The notes under the pieces were generated by a model. It searched no databases, was not told where the DNA came from, and saw only the letters and a list, made by a program, of their open reading frames with translations. 54,017 bases of DNA from an uncultured Alphaproteobacteria bacterium (GTDB taxonomy: Bacteria; Pseudomonadota; Alphaproteobacteria; RF32; CAG-239). Below are positions 34,621 through 44,776 of this stretch, one piece after another (position 1 is the first letter of the stretch; each line of letters opens with the position of its first letter). The position numbers were made by a program, and so were the translations under genes. The DNA lies in NCBI GenBank assembly GCA_947588655.1, contig CANPYS010000009.1, positions 1-54,017 on the forward strand, read 5' to 3'.

Positions 34621-37426
34621 CGATTATGAAAATTTCGTAAATCTGGTAAAAGCCGAAATAACATTTAATTTCACAGATGTAACCAGTATAACGGAAGCGG
34701 ATATAAAAAATGTCGTCCAAGATACAAGGGATAGATATAAAAAAAGACATAATATAACTATATCTGATGAGGATGCTTTAAGAGCAGTATCAGAGTTATT
34801 ACATTTTTATGCTGTAACCATGACTGATGAGGATTCAGAATTATTTGAAACAAGAATTAAATCCACTTGGTGGACTGACTCAGCTGAAACTCGTGAAAAA
34901 GATGGCAGGAATTATTATTGGAATTCCTATAAAGAGTATCTTTTGAAAAAAGACAAATTACCAGCTGATGTTATTGAACGGATTGATGAAAGAAGTGATA
35001 AAGTAATGAATTATCTTTTTGATCCGACCAATCCGGATATTAGAGATATAATAACGCGTCGCGGTATGGTTATCGGTTCGGTTCAATCCGGTAAAACGGC
35101 AAATTATTCTGCGCTTGTAGCAAAAGCGGCTGATGCCGGATACAAAATTATTATTATAATCGCTGGTATATCCTCTCTATTAAGAAAACAAACTCAATTT
35201 CGCATAAACTGCGGTTTTGTAGGACTGACGGATTTAAATAGAGATGAACCGGAAAAAATCCCAGAAAAACCTTGTACCGAAGGAACAGTTACAGATTATA
35301 GAGGGCAAGATAAGAGTGAGCTGGAAAGGCTCAGACCATTTGCAATGACAAACGAACGTATGAGCGGAGATTTTAAGACTACTTCAAGCAGAGCTCAAAA
35401 CCAAACGAATTTAAATAATACCACATCTCCGCTTGTTTTTGTAATCAAAAAAAATACGACAGTGCTGCAACGTCTTATTGAATGGTTGGACGGTAAAGAT
35501 TTGTCTGAAAAATCTTTATTATTGATTGATGATGAAGCTGATAATGCATCTGTTAACACAAAGAAAGAATATGATGAAGTAACGGCAATAAATAAAAAAA
35601 TAAGATCAGTTTTAAAAAACTTCAAAAAGAGTGCTTATGTAGGTTTTACAGCAACTCCGTTTGCAAACATTTTTATAGATCCTATGCTTGCTGAAAATTC
35701 AGAAGATAGAGATTTGTATCCCAGTGATTTTATTATTTCTCTGGTTTCACCAGATAATTATTTCGGTCCACAAAAAGTTTTCGGTCCTGAAAACGCTGAA
35801 GAATCTGAATATATCAGATTACTTGCGGAAGAAAATACAGGTGAAGCGAAAGAAGATTGGCAAAAATACTTTCCGGTAAAGCAGAAAAAAGATGTTACAT
35901 GTCATAAAGTTGATGATTTACCTAGGACTCTTAAAGAAGCTATAAACTTATTTATCTTTAATATATACGTTCGTAATCATCGTGGATATGCAAACAAACA
36001 CAATTCCATGCTGATTCATGTCAGTTGTTTGGTTGATATGCATAGTGCAATAAAAGAACAAGTAACCAAATACCTTTTGGATTTGGAAAAAAATATAAGA
36101 AATTATGCAGGGATGAAAGGAACATCGGAATACTTAAAATATATAGCTCCGTTAGAAAAAATTTTTGAAGATATGTTAGAAGGTGATTGGGCTTCATCAC
36201 CAAAATTTGATACTCCTGATTTTGATGAAATGCTTCCGGAACTTCCAAACATCGTAGCTAGTATTAATGTCGGTATGTCTAATACAAAAGAAGCATCTAT
36301 TAAATATTCTTCTGAACACCAAACTAATATGATAGCAGTTGGTGGTAATAGTTTAGCCAGAGGATTTACAATAGAAAATCTCAGCGTGAGCTATTTTTTA
36401 AGAAATACAAAGATGTGTGATACACTTTTACAAATGGGGCGGTGGTTTGGATATAGACGTGATTATGACGATTTGTGTAAAGTATATACTACTGAAAAGT
36501 ATTATGATAATTTTCATAATGCCTTGATTTCAACAAATTCCTTGGTTAATTGTGTAAAGAGTATGGAAAAAGCAGGAAAAACTCCGACAGAATTTTTAGT
36601 GACCGTATCTCAACATCCTGCAACGCAAATGATTTTAACCGCTAAAAACAAAATGTATAATGCAAATAAAGATAATGGGGTCTTTTTAGATGGACATATC
36701 CGCGAGAAAGGAACATATAATCGTTCGGAAATGGATGAAGTAGCAAATTATTTTTCTACTGCAGAAAATTTTATTTCGCAACTTGGGACTCCAGAAACAG
36801 TTTCTCAAATAAATAATTCAGATGACACAGAAAATTGCTATCGTTGGTTGAATGTTCCCGCAGAAAAGATTATTGGATTAATAGAAAAATGCCCAAAATC
36901 GTTTAACAATATTAATGATTCTGATTTATTAATTAAGTATATCAAAGAAAATAAAAAACATAATTGGCGTGTGGTATTACCCTATGCTCAAAATGGAAAC
37001 GAAGTAAAATTATCTGGAAGTAATATATCTTTTTGTAAGTTTACACGTTTTGATAAATTAGAGGACGACAAAAGATCCTTTGCTGTATCAGATAAAAAAC
37101 AAGAACAATTTGGATCACTTAAGGAAGAGTATCCTAAAGAAATAACACGAGAAAATCTAAGGCTCGAGAGGAATGATCCATTACTTATTGTAAATATATT
37201 TGATTTATACGAACATATGAGTAAAGAAGATAGAAAGCATAAAGAAAAAATATTGGTTAAAGAGAATTTTCCTTTTTTCTCACTTAGTTTTCCCGGAAGT
37301 TTTGAAAAACCAAAATTTAATCCATTGATGGGATTTAAATATAATAAAATACTGCAAGAACAATTGCGAGCAGAGATAAGAGAACAAGAAGAAAGCAGTG
37401 ATGATACGGAGAATGAATATGAATAA
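34613..37426 (+). CDS. Z1-domain P-loop ATPase/endonuclease-associated protein
   Basis: The 937-aa product has a Walker-A-like GSVQSGKTANYSALV (about residue 154), a DEAD-like LLIDDEADNAS (about 300) and the Z1 signature LLQMGRWFGYRRDYDDLCKV (about 606-625). Z1 proteins accompany GHKL ATPases, AIPR and methylases in predicted defence loci; a helicase-like motor function is inferred. ATG at 34613 with GGAG upstream is preferred to 34589. Confidence 0.88.
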   Translation: MTSDYENFVNLVKAEITFNFTDVTSITEADIKNVVQDTRDRYKKRHNITISDEDALRAVSELLHFYAVTMTDEDSELFETRIKSTWWTDSAETREKDGRNYYWNSYKEYLLKKDKLPADVIERIDERSDKVMNYLFDPTNPDIRDIITRRGMVIGSVQSGKTANYSALVAKAADAGYKIIIIIAGISSLLRKQTQFRINCGFVGLTDLNRDEPEKIPEKPCTEGTVTDYRGQDKSELERLRPFAMTNERMSGDFKTTSSRAQNQTNLNNTTSPLVFVIKKNTTVLQRLIEWLDGKDLSEKSLLLIDDEADNASVNTKKEYDEVTAINKKIRSVLKNFKKSAYVGFTATPFANIFIDPMLAENSEDRDLYPSDFIISLVSPDNYFGPQKVFGPENAEESEYIRLLAEENTGEAKEDWQKYFPVKQKKDVTCHKVDDLPRTLKEAINLFIFNIYVRNHRGYANKHNSMLIHVSCLVDMHSAIKEQVTKYLLDLEKNIRNYAGMKGTSEYLKYIAPLEKIFEDMLEGDWASSPKFDTPDFDEMLPELPNIVASINVGMSNTKEASIKYSSEHQTNMIAVGGNSLARGFTIENLSVSYFLRNTKMCDTLLQMGRWFGYRRDYDDLCKVYTTEKYYDNFHNALISTNSLVNCVKSMEKAGKTPTEFLVTVSQHPATQMILTAKNKMYNANKDNGVFLDGHIREKGTYNRSEMDEVANYFSTAENFISQLGTPETVSQINNSDDTENCYRWLNVPAEKIIGLIEKCPKSFNNINDSDLLIKYIKENKKHNWRVVLPYAQNGNEVKLSGSNISFCKFTRFDKLEDDKRSFAVSDKKQEQFGSLKEEYPKEITRENLRLERNDPLLIVNIFDLYEHMSKEDRKHKEKILVKENFPFFSLSFPGSFEKPKFNPLMGFKYNKILQEQLRAEIREQEESSDDTENEYE

Positions 37427-38375
37427 AGCTGATAATTCAACCGTAATCCCTTGGAAATCTTTATCTGAAGGACAAAAGATTAAAGCTTCACCTGATGTTA
37501 AATCCGATATATGGTGGGTTCGTTTGCAAAACGGGAAGTATGGTCTTACAATAAATTTTAACGGCATTGTGCATATAGATCTTGCTCAAATTCGTTTTAG
37601 CGGAGCTGATGCTAATTTAGCAGACGTGAACGGAAAATCAGTTTTTGCTCTTTCTTTGCGTGAAGATGCAGATATTGAGATTTTTAATCGCTTCGGAGAA
37701 GACCTGGTATCCGTCCCCGTTTATGATGATAAGCAAAAATATGCGGAGGCACTGTTTGTAAGGATGAAACAATGGATGAAATTCTTACAAAGACTGAAAA
37801 AGAAAGAAATTGATATCAGAACCCAAATAGGCTTAATTGCGGAATTAAAATTTTTGCAATATATGCATTCGGAATATTCTCGCACATATGAAGAATTACT
37901 GGCGGCGTGGCAAGGTCCGGAAAGAGCTGACAAAGATTTTATGTTTGATGACTTTTTTGCCGAGATCAAGGCTTGTTTTGATGATGAAAACGGAGTTCAT
38001 ATTTCGAATGAACGGCAACTGGCACGAGAGAGCAAAGATTTATTTCTTGTATGTTATAAGTTTACTCAAGATGCCTCAGCTGACAATCTCGCGGATATTA
38101 TATCCGTATTAATACAACAAATAAGAGACGAAAAAGAAAATCTTGTTATCGTATTTGAGCAAAAACTTTTGTCGGTCGGTTATAACCCGGCACTTTTATA
38201 CGAAAACCTTGTATCCGTTAAAGATGTTTCTGTAACTTATTACAATGTTACCGATGAATTTCCGAGCATTACGGTAACAGATATTTCGGAATGTATCTCA
38301 AATGTAAAATACGACATTGATTTTATGGGTATGTCAAAGTATGCCGTACAAGAACTGATTGAAAGGAAAAAATAA
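37419..38375 (+). CDS. PD-(D/E)XK motif protein (DUF4420)
   Basis: The 318-aa product has SDIWWVRLQNGKYGLTINFN, TQIGLIAELKFLQYM and the putative nuclease motif DFMFDDFFAEIKAC (E-x-K at about residue 182). It is the likely DNA-cutting subunit of the Z1/AIPR cluster. ATG at 37419 is chosen because GGAGA lies 7 nt upstream; it then overlaps the Z1 stop by 8 nt. Confidence 0.82.
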   Translation: MNKADNSTVIPWKSLSEGQKIKASPDVKSDIWWVRLQNGKYGLTINFNGIVHIDLAQIRFSGADANLADVNGKSVFALSLREDADIEIFNRFGEDLVSVPVYDDKQKYAEALFVRMKQWMKFLQRLKKKEIDIRTQIGLIAELKFLQYMHSEYSRTYEELLAAWQGPERADKDFMFDDFFAEIKACFDDENGVHISNERQLARESKDLFLVCYKFTQDASADNLADIISVLIQQIRDEKENLVIVFEQKLLSVGYNPALLYENLVSVKDVSVTYYNVTDEFPSITVTDISECISNVKYDIDFMGMSKYAVQELIERKK

Positions 38376-40462
38376 TGGCAGATACTCAATTAGAAGATTT
38401 TTATCAAGGATTTTATCAAGATGCTTTGACTGATTTTCAGGTAGATAAGGATGCTTCGAAAGCACAGATTTTTACACAAAAAATAGGAAGTTATCTGGAG
38501 CAGGACGGAGATGTCGCAGATATCACCTGGAGTGAATACATTCAATCAGACATTGAATTTGCCGGTTATGCATATGATGAAGAACGAAAATTGCTGACCA
38601 TTATCGGAAGTCAGTTTTTCCCGGGTGAACAAATTGAGACACTTACAAAGGATATGTATGAGCGTAAATTTAAGAAAATGAAACTCTTTTTTGAAGAAAC
38701 GGTTAATACAAGTTCTCCGTTATATTTCGTAATGTCTCCTACCGATGAGGCTGTTGAGTCGGCAAAGTTTATTTATGAACTGTTTAACTCCGGTAAAATT
38801 CAACGAATTATGTTTTTAATTATCACAAACGGCACGCTGACCAGAAACACCAAAGTTATTGCGCCCGAAACAATTAAAAATTTGAGAGCTGATTTTCAGG
38901 TGTTCGATTTGAAGGATATTTACAGAATATCAACTCAGGAAAACAATCTGCAGGAAATTGAAGTTTCAATCAGCGATTATACGGATGAAGGTCTGTTGTG
39001 TTTACCTGCATCTTTGGAAGCTCAGGACTATGCTTCTTATCTGGTTGTTATGCCTGGAAATGTTTTGGCCCAGATATATGATCAGTACGGACAGAAATTA
39101 TTAGAGCAAAATGTTCGTACGTTTCTGCAATTCAAAGGAAATACCAATAAAAAAATGCAGATTACGATAAAAGAAGAACCGGAACGCTTCTTTGCATATA
39201 ACAACGGCCTGACTTGTACGGCATCTTCAATTGAAGTCGAAAAACAGGACAATGTCTTAAAAATTGTCCGGTTAAACGGATTACAAATAGTGAACGGCGG
39301 TCAAACGACTTCAGTTATTTATAACTGTTATAAGAATAAGGTTGATATCAGCAATATCTTCGTTCAAATGAAATTATCCGTAGTTTCTAAAGAGGATGAA
39401 TATGCGGACTTTGTCGGAAAAGTAGCAAGATATGCCAATAGCCAAAATCCTGTTAAAGAATCCGACTTTTTCTCTAACAGTCCGTTCCATAAAACATTTA
39501 AGGAATTATCGGAAAGAATATGGGCTCCTATGTCCGGTGGTCAACAGATTAAAAACAAATGGTATTATGAACGTACTCGCGGTCAATATTTGAATGAGAA
39601 AGCTAAATATGTCAGAGACGGAAAAGAAAAAGAATTTCTGTTGCGTTATCCGAAAGAACAAATGGTGGATAAACATTTGTTGGCTAAGACGGAAATGATT
39701 TTCAGTAACCTCCCGTACTTATCTACAAAGACAAACCAGGCCTTTCCGAAGTTTGCAAAACAAATTGAAGATATGCTTGAAAAGGATGAGGTTTCCATTA
39801 ATGAGGCTTATTTTAAGGAAGCAATAGCAAAGATAATATTAACCGTTAAAACAGATAACATCCTGAAAGAAGCTGATTGGGTCAAGAGCAGAAAATCCGT
39901 AAGAGCCTATATTAAGGCTTACGCATTGGCAATTTTGAATAAATATATCAAGGAACATGAAGCATATCTTAATTATGCTGATGTCTGGGACAGACAGGAT
40001 ATATCCGACGATATGGAAAAAGTGTTGAATATATGTATCAACGTTGTCAGATCATATATTGAAGCTCAGGAAAACGAAGCTGATTTGCGTGAAAAATTCA
40101 GTCGTGAATATACTTGGAAAGAAATACAACAACTCAAATTTGAAATACCTGAAAAATTATTTGAAAATATAATTACCGAAAAAGAAACGGTTAAATTCGA
40201 GAAAAAAGAAGCAAAAAAACAGCAGGCAATCGATAATAATATTGAACGACAGGCATTTGTTGTAAAATTACCGTTCTCTGTATGGGGAAAATTATTTGCA
40301 TTTTATAATGCAAATAAATCTTTATGCGGTGGTCTGAAGGAGTTTGAAATACTGGGAAAAATGTCAAAAGGTTATCTCCTTCCGCCGAGTGAGAAACAAG
40401 CTCAGATTCTATATGCTCTTTATGAAAAGGCTAAAAGCATGGGAGTAAAGCTTGATGGATAA
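38375..40462 (+). CDS. AIPR-family protein
   Basis: The 695-aa product has the AIPR core: KEEPERFFAYNNGLTCTAS (about residue 270) and LNGLQIVNGGQTTSVIYN (about 305). AIPR stands for abortive infection phage resistance, and members recur in restriction and abortive systems; the biochemical activity is not established. Its ATG overlaps the DUF4420 stop by one base. Confidence 0.88.
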   Translation: MADTQLEDFYQGFYQDALTDFQVDKDASKAQIFTQKIGSYLEQDGDVADITWSEYIQSDIEFAGYAYDEERKLLTIIGSQFFPGEQIETLTKDMYERKFKKMKLFFEETVNTSSPLYFVMSPTDEAVESAKFIYELFNSGKIQRIMFLIITNGTLTRNTKVIAPETIKNLRADFQVFDLKDIYRISTQENNLQEIEVSISDYTDEGLLCLPASLEAQDYASYLVVMPGNVLAQIYDQYGQKLLEQNVRTFLQFKGNTNKKMQITIKEEPERFFAYNNGLTCTASSIEVEKQDNVLKIVRLNGLQIVNGGQTTSVIYNCYKNKVDISNIFVQMKLSVVSKEDEYADFVGKVARYANSQNPVKESDFFSNSPFHKTFKELSERIWAPMSGGQQIKNKWYYERTRGQYLNEKAKYVRDGKEKEFLLRYPKEQMVDKHLLAKTEMIFSNLPYLSTKTNQAFPKFAKQIEDMLEKDEVSINEAYFKEAIAKIILTVKTDNILKEADWVKSRKSVRAYIKAYALAILNKYIKEHEAYLNYADVWDRQDISDDMEKVLNICINVVRSYIEAQENEADLREKFSREYTWKEIQQLKFEIPEKLFENIITEKETVKFEKKEAKKQQAIDNNIERQAFVVKLPFSVWGKLFAFYNANKSLCGGLKEFEILGKMSKGYLLPPSEKQAQILYALYEKAKSMGVKLDG

Positions 40463-40877
40463 ACTTACCAAAGAGCAAAGACACAAAAATATGGTTGCCG
40501 TTAAAAATAAAGACAGCAATATAGAACTGGTTTTGCGTAAAATTTTATGGGATAACGGATACAGATACCGTAAAAACTATTCCAAAGTATACGGTAAACC
40601 GGATATTGTTTTTATCGGCAAAAAAGTGGCTGTTTTTTGCGACAGTGAGTTTTGGCATGGGTATTCATGGAAAGAAAATAAGGATAAAATACATTCCAAT
40701 AAAGATTTTTGGATTAAGAAAATCGAGAGAAATATGGAAAGAGATGAAGAAGTTAATAAAAAACTTGAAAATGAAGGATGGACAGTGTTAAGATTCTGGG
40801 GTAAAGAAATTACAAAAAATCCCCGGGAGTGTTTTGAAAAGATTGTTAAAGCATTGGGAAAAGGTCATGAAATATAA
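40455..40877 (+). CDS. vsr: Vsr-like very-short-patch-repair endonuclease
   Basis: The 140-aa product shows Vsr features: NMVAVKNKDSNIELVLRKIL, YGKPDIVFIGKKVAVFCDSE, FWHG, and KKLENEGWTVLRFWGKEI. Classical Vsr nicks at T:G mismatches made by deamination of 5-methylcytosine. The first active-site histidine region reads FCDSEFWHG rather than the VHGCFWHGH form. It overlaps both neighbours (8 nt with AIPR, 11 nt with the methylase). Confidence 0.88.
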   Translation: MDKLTKEQRHKNMVAVKNKDSNIELVLRKILWDNGYRYRKNYSKVYGKPDIVFIGKKVAVFCDSEFWHGYSWKENKDKIHSNKDFWIKKIERNMERDEEVNKKLENEGWTVLRFWGKEITKNPRECFEKIVKALGKGHEI

Positions 40878-41979
40878 AACAATAGATTTGTGTGCTGGGA
40901 TAGGCGGTATTCGCAAAGGATTTGAAATGACGGGAGGTTTCAAAAATGTCCTTTCTGCGGAAATTGATGAATATGCCTGCAAGACCTATGAACATTTATA
41001 TAAAGAAAATCCCAGAAATGATCTGACTTCCGATGAGTTTAAGAATAAATGTGCAAATTTGGATTATGATGTTCTTCTGGCCGGATTTCCTTGTCAAACA
41101 TTTAGCAGAGCCGGAAAAAAAGCCGGATTTGAAGATACTGTTAAGGGAACAATATTTTTCCATATTTTAGAAATAATAAAACACAGTAAAAAACGTCCTA
41201 AAGTCGTCTTTTTGGAAAATGTTGATCATTTAACGACACATGATGGAGGCAGAACTTTCAAAACAATATTAGAAAGATTGACCCAATTAAATTATAAAGT
41301 AATCGGTGTTCAAAAAGAGGAAAATGGAAATATTTCTTATGATCCTAAGGACTTTATCAGAAATTCAAAGGACTTCGGTATTCCTCAAAATCGTCCGAGA
41401 GTTTACATAATCGGGTTTGATTTGAAACAATATCCTGATATCAAGTTACCAGATCATATTCCTTCCAAAGGTAAAGATAAGCTGTATACTGACTTGAATG
41501 ACCTGCTTGATAAGAATGTTTCCGAAAAATTCTTTATGTCGCAAGGATACCTGGAAACATTGGAGAGGCATGCTGTCAGAGAGAAAAATAAGGGCAATGG
41601 TTTCGGATACAGAATAGTTAATTTGGACAGTATAGAGCATCCGATTGCTAACACCATTTTAGCTACCGGCGGGTCAGGAAAGGAACGAAATCTTATATTG
41701 GATAAGAAAAACGGCAAAAAATATGCCGGGAAGATGTATGGTCAAAAACAAACACCTATTAATAATAAATTTGTGCGAGTTATGACACCTACTGAGTGGG
41801 GAAAACTCCAAGGTTTCGTTAATTATGCTTTTAAGAATGAAAAAACAGGTATGGATACTTTTTCTTTTCCCGCAGATGTTTCGGATACCCAACAATATAA
41901 ACTATTTGGTAATTCGGTTACCATACCGGTAATCAAAGAAATGGCTGAAACGGTACTGAAAATACTAAAAAAACAATAA
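40867..41979 (+). CDS. dcm: DNA cytosine-5 methyltransferase
   Basis: The 370-aa product has motif I (IDLCAGIGGIRKGFE), IV (GFPCQTFSRAGKKAGF with the catalytic Cys), VI (FLENVDHL), VIII (QNRPRVYIIGF) and X (YKLFGNSVTIPV). It should mark host DNA for the associated system; the target sequence cannot be read from the sequence. Start ATG at 40867 is inside the end of vsr. Confidence 0.95.
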   Translation: MKYKTIDLCAGIGGIRKGFEMTGGFKNVLSAEIDEYACKTYEHLYKENPRNDLTSDEFKNKCANLDYDVLLAGFPCQTFSRAGKKAGFEDTVKGTIFFHILEIIKHSKKRPKVVFLENVDHLTTHDGGRTFKTILERLTQLNYKVIGVQKEENGNISYDPKDFIRNSKDFGIPQNRPRVYIIGFDLKQYPDIKLPDHIPSKGKDKLYTDLNDLLDKNVSEKFFMSQGYLETLERHAVREKNKGNGFGYRIVNLDSIEHPIANTILATGGSGKERNLILDKKNGKKYAGKMYGQKQTPINNKFVRVMTPTEWGKLQGFVNYAFKNEKTGMDTFSFPADVSDTQQYKLFGNSVTIPVIKEMAETVLKILKKQ

Positions 41980-41995
41980 ATAAAAGAGGCTTATA

Positions 41996-44764
41996 ATGAC
42001 TATAGAATATCCAAGAGGTTCTGAATGGCGTAGATGGGAACTACATATTCATACTCCAGAGACAATAAAAAATGACCAATATATAGGCAGTAGCGTGGAA
42101 GAAAAATGGGATAATTTTTATACAGATATTTCAAATTATATCGGTGATGGCAATAACATAGACAAGAATATTGCAGTACTTGGAATAACTGACTATCTTT
42201 CTATAGAAAATTATAAGAAAGTCATAACAAATCAACAAAGATTACCAAATACTATAAAATTTATACTTCCAAATGTAGAAATGCGCATTCAACCAATTGC
42301 TCAGGATAGTCCTATCAATATACATTTTCTTTTTAATCCAAATATTGTAGATGATTTAGAAAGTAGATTTTTTTCTCAAATTAAATTTTCAGATGGTGAT
42401 ATTTCATATGATGCATCTAAAGCATCTTTAATTCGTTTTGGGAAGAAATTTGATGACAGTGTAACAGATGATGTAGCATACAAAAAAGGAATAGAACAAT
42501 TTGTACCGTCATTTGATAGCGTACAAAAAGTTTTTATAGAAGACAAAGAGCTACGTGATAATGTTATAATAGGAGTATCTAATTCTACATGTGACGGTGT
42601 TTCTGGTGCAGTGTCTCATTCATCTTATTTGGAAAATGGAGAATCTCAATTAAAAACATTCAGACAATCAATTTATCGTTTTGTTGATGTTATATTTTCG
42701 GCAACGCCTTCCGATATTGCATATTTTTTAGGAAAGAAAGCCTCGATACCAGCTGATGAAGTGAGAAAGCAGTGTGGAACATTGAAGCCGTGTATCATTG
42801 GTAGTGATGCGCATACTAATAGCAAAATATTTGAACCAGACAACAAAAAATATTGTTGGATCAAAGCAGATCCAACATTTAACGGTTTAAAGCAAATTTT
42901 ATATGAACCAGAAGAAAGGGTTAGAATATTAGAAACACAACCAGAGATTAAAGAAGATTATTATGTGATTGACAGGGTAGAATTTGATGAAGCAGATTTT
43001 CAAACAGATCCAATATATTTTAACGATAAGCTAACATGTATTATAGGTGGAAAGTCTACGGGAAAATCTATCTTATTACAAAATATGGCTAATCGTATAG
43101 ATTCGCAGGAGGCACAAAAAAATATAAAGAAATCTGAAACAAAAACTCGAGAAGTAACGAATTTACGCGTATTTTGGAGAGATGGTGAAGAAAAAGATAG
43201 AAAAATAATTTATATTCCTCAAACATACTTAAATAAGCTCAGCGATAGTAAGCAAGAAAAAACAGAAATTGATCAATGGATACAAGAGGTTTTATTTCGG
43301 AGAGCAGAAATTAAAAAAGCCTACGAAGTTTACAATTCAGCAATAAGGGACTTGAGTATAGATGTTGATACAAATATTATAAGTTTTGTGGGCAAAAATG
43401 AAGAGTGTATTGAAAACATCAAAGCTCAAAAAGATATTGGTGATAAACAAGGAATTATATCAACAATACAAAAGCTTGAGTTAGAGAGAACAGAAATATC
43501 TAAAGATTTAAAAATCTCGGAAGAGGATATTAAAGCGTATAATGATGCGTTAAGTAATATCCAAAAAGCAAATGATAATATAGTAAAATTAGGCCAAGAT
43601 AAGGCTATTATTTTGAGTATGGATTCTTTAATTCAAAATAAGAATCTGAATCCTTCTATTAGTGAATTGAGCAAAGATAAAATATTAAAAATCCAAGAAG
43701 AAATAGTAAATACCGCAAATCAAAAATGGCAAGGAGCTAAAGACGTAATAGTTAAAGACATTGATGACAAAATCACACAAGAAAATATTAACTTAATAAC
43801 TAGTACAAATGTGCTTAATGAAAAGAAACCGCAAATTGATAGTAGTCTTGCTATTTTGGAAATATCAAAAAGAATACAAGAAGAAGAGCGCAAAAAGAAG
43901 TTATTAGAAGAAAAAGAAAAGGTCTTAGAAAGTTTACGAGAGGAACGAAATAAACTTTTAGCATATTTATGCTCAATTCCAGAAAAGTATAAAAAAATAA
44001 ACAATGAATACCAAAATATAATAAATACCGCAAACATAGAAGATGAAGATATTTCGTTTTTTGCTACTGTAGTCTTTAGAAGCGATGCTCTCACGGAGAA
44101 ATTATCAACATTATATATTACTAGATATAACAGTTTCAAAGAAATTGTAAAAGATAGTTTATCAGAAACGGATTATACTATAAAACTTAAAGAAATAATT
44201 GAAAAGACAATCAATGAAGAGCTTCCTATTAAAAGTGGTTTTTCAAAAGAAGATGTATTACGAGATATTCTCATAAGTTGGTACAATACGACATATAAAG
44301 TTAAAATGGAAGAGGATACCTTGGATGTTATGTCACCGGGAAAAAAAGCACTAGTTTTACTTAAAGTACTGATAGGTTTAGCTGAAAATAAATGTCCAAT
44401 TTTGATTGATCAACCAGAAGATGACCTAGATAATCGGTCTATTTATGGTGATTTAGTTGATTACATTAAAGAGAAGAAAAAAGAGAGACAAATTATTATT
44501 GTAACTCATAATGCAAATATTGTTATAGGATCAGATGCTGAAGAGGTGATTGTTGCTAACCAAGAAGGGAAAAATAGTCCCAATAAAGAATTTAGATTTG
44601 AATATAAATCAGGAGCAATAGAAGATAATGCCCCTATGGATAAAAGGCAAAAAATAGATGACACAGGTATTTTAAATTCACAAGGGATTCAATATCATAT
44701 TTGTGATATTCTAGAAGGTGGACAGCTCGCTTTTGAACTTAGAAAGAAAAAATATCATATATGA
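41996..44764 (+). CDS. TrlF-like protein: PHP domain plus SMC-like ATPase
   Basis: The 922-aa product begins with a PHP phosphoesterase-like domain (SEWRRWELHIHTPETI, LGITDYLS, IIGSDAHTNSKIF near residue 268), then a P-loop (CIIGGKSTGKSILLQN, about 350), a long coiled coil (about 450-720), and Walker B (CPILIDQPEDDLDNRSIYG, about 800) followed by IIIVTHNANIV. Proteins of this type are associated with restriction loci. Base composition is more AT-rich than in vsr and dcm, so it may have joined later. Confidence 0.85.
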   Translation: MTIEYPRGSEWRRWELHIHTPETIKNDQYIGSSVEEKWDNFYTDISNYIGDGNNIDKNIAVLGITDYLSIENYKKVITNQQRLPNTIKFILPNVEMRIQPIAQDSPINIHFLFNPNIVDDLESRFFSQIKFSDGDISYDASKASLIRFGKKFDDSVTDDVAYKKGIEQFVPSFDSVQKVFIEDKELRDNVIIGVSNSTCDGVSGAVSHSSYLENGESQLKTFRQSIYRFVDVIFSATPSDIAYFLGKKASIPADEVRKQCGTLKPCIIGSDAHTNSKIFEPDNKKYCWIKADPTFNGLKQILYEPEERVRILETQPEIKEDYYVIDRVEFDEADFQTDPIYFNDKLTCIIGGKSTGKSILLQNMANRIDSQEAQKNIKKSETKTREVTNLRVFWRDGEEKDRKIIYIPQTYLNKLSDSKQEKTEIDQWIQEVLFRRAEIKKAYEVYNSAIRDLSIDVDTNIISFVGKNEECIENIKAQKDIGDKQGIISTIQKLELERTEISKDLKISEEDIKAYNDALSNIQKANDNIVKLGQDKAIILSMDSLIQNKNLNPSISELSKDKILKIQEEIVNTANQKWQGAKDVIVKDIDDKITQENINLITSTNVLNEKKPQIDSSLAILEISKRIQEEERKKKLLEEKEKVLESLREERNKLLAYLCSIPEKYKKINNEYQNIINTANIEDEDISFFATVVFRSDALTEKLSTLYITRYNSFKEIVKDSLSETDYTIKLKEIIEKTINEELPIKSGFSKEDVLRDILISWYNTTYKVKMEEDTLDVMSPGKKALVLLKVLIGLAENKCPILIDQPEDDLDNRSIYGDLVDYIKEKKKERQIIIVTHNANIVIGSDAEEVIVANQEGKNSPNKEFRFEYKSGAIEDNAPMDKRQKIDDTGILNSQGIQYHICDILEGGQLAFELRKKKYHI

Positions 44765-44776
44765 GGAGAGTAACTT

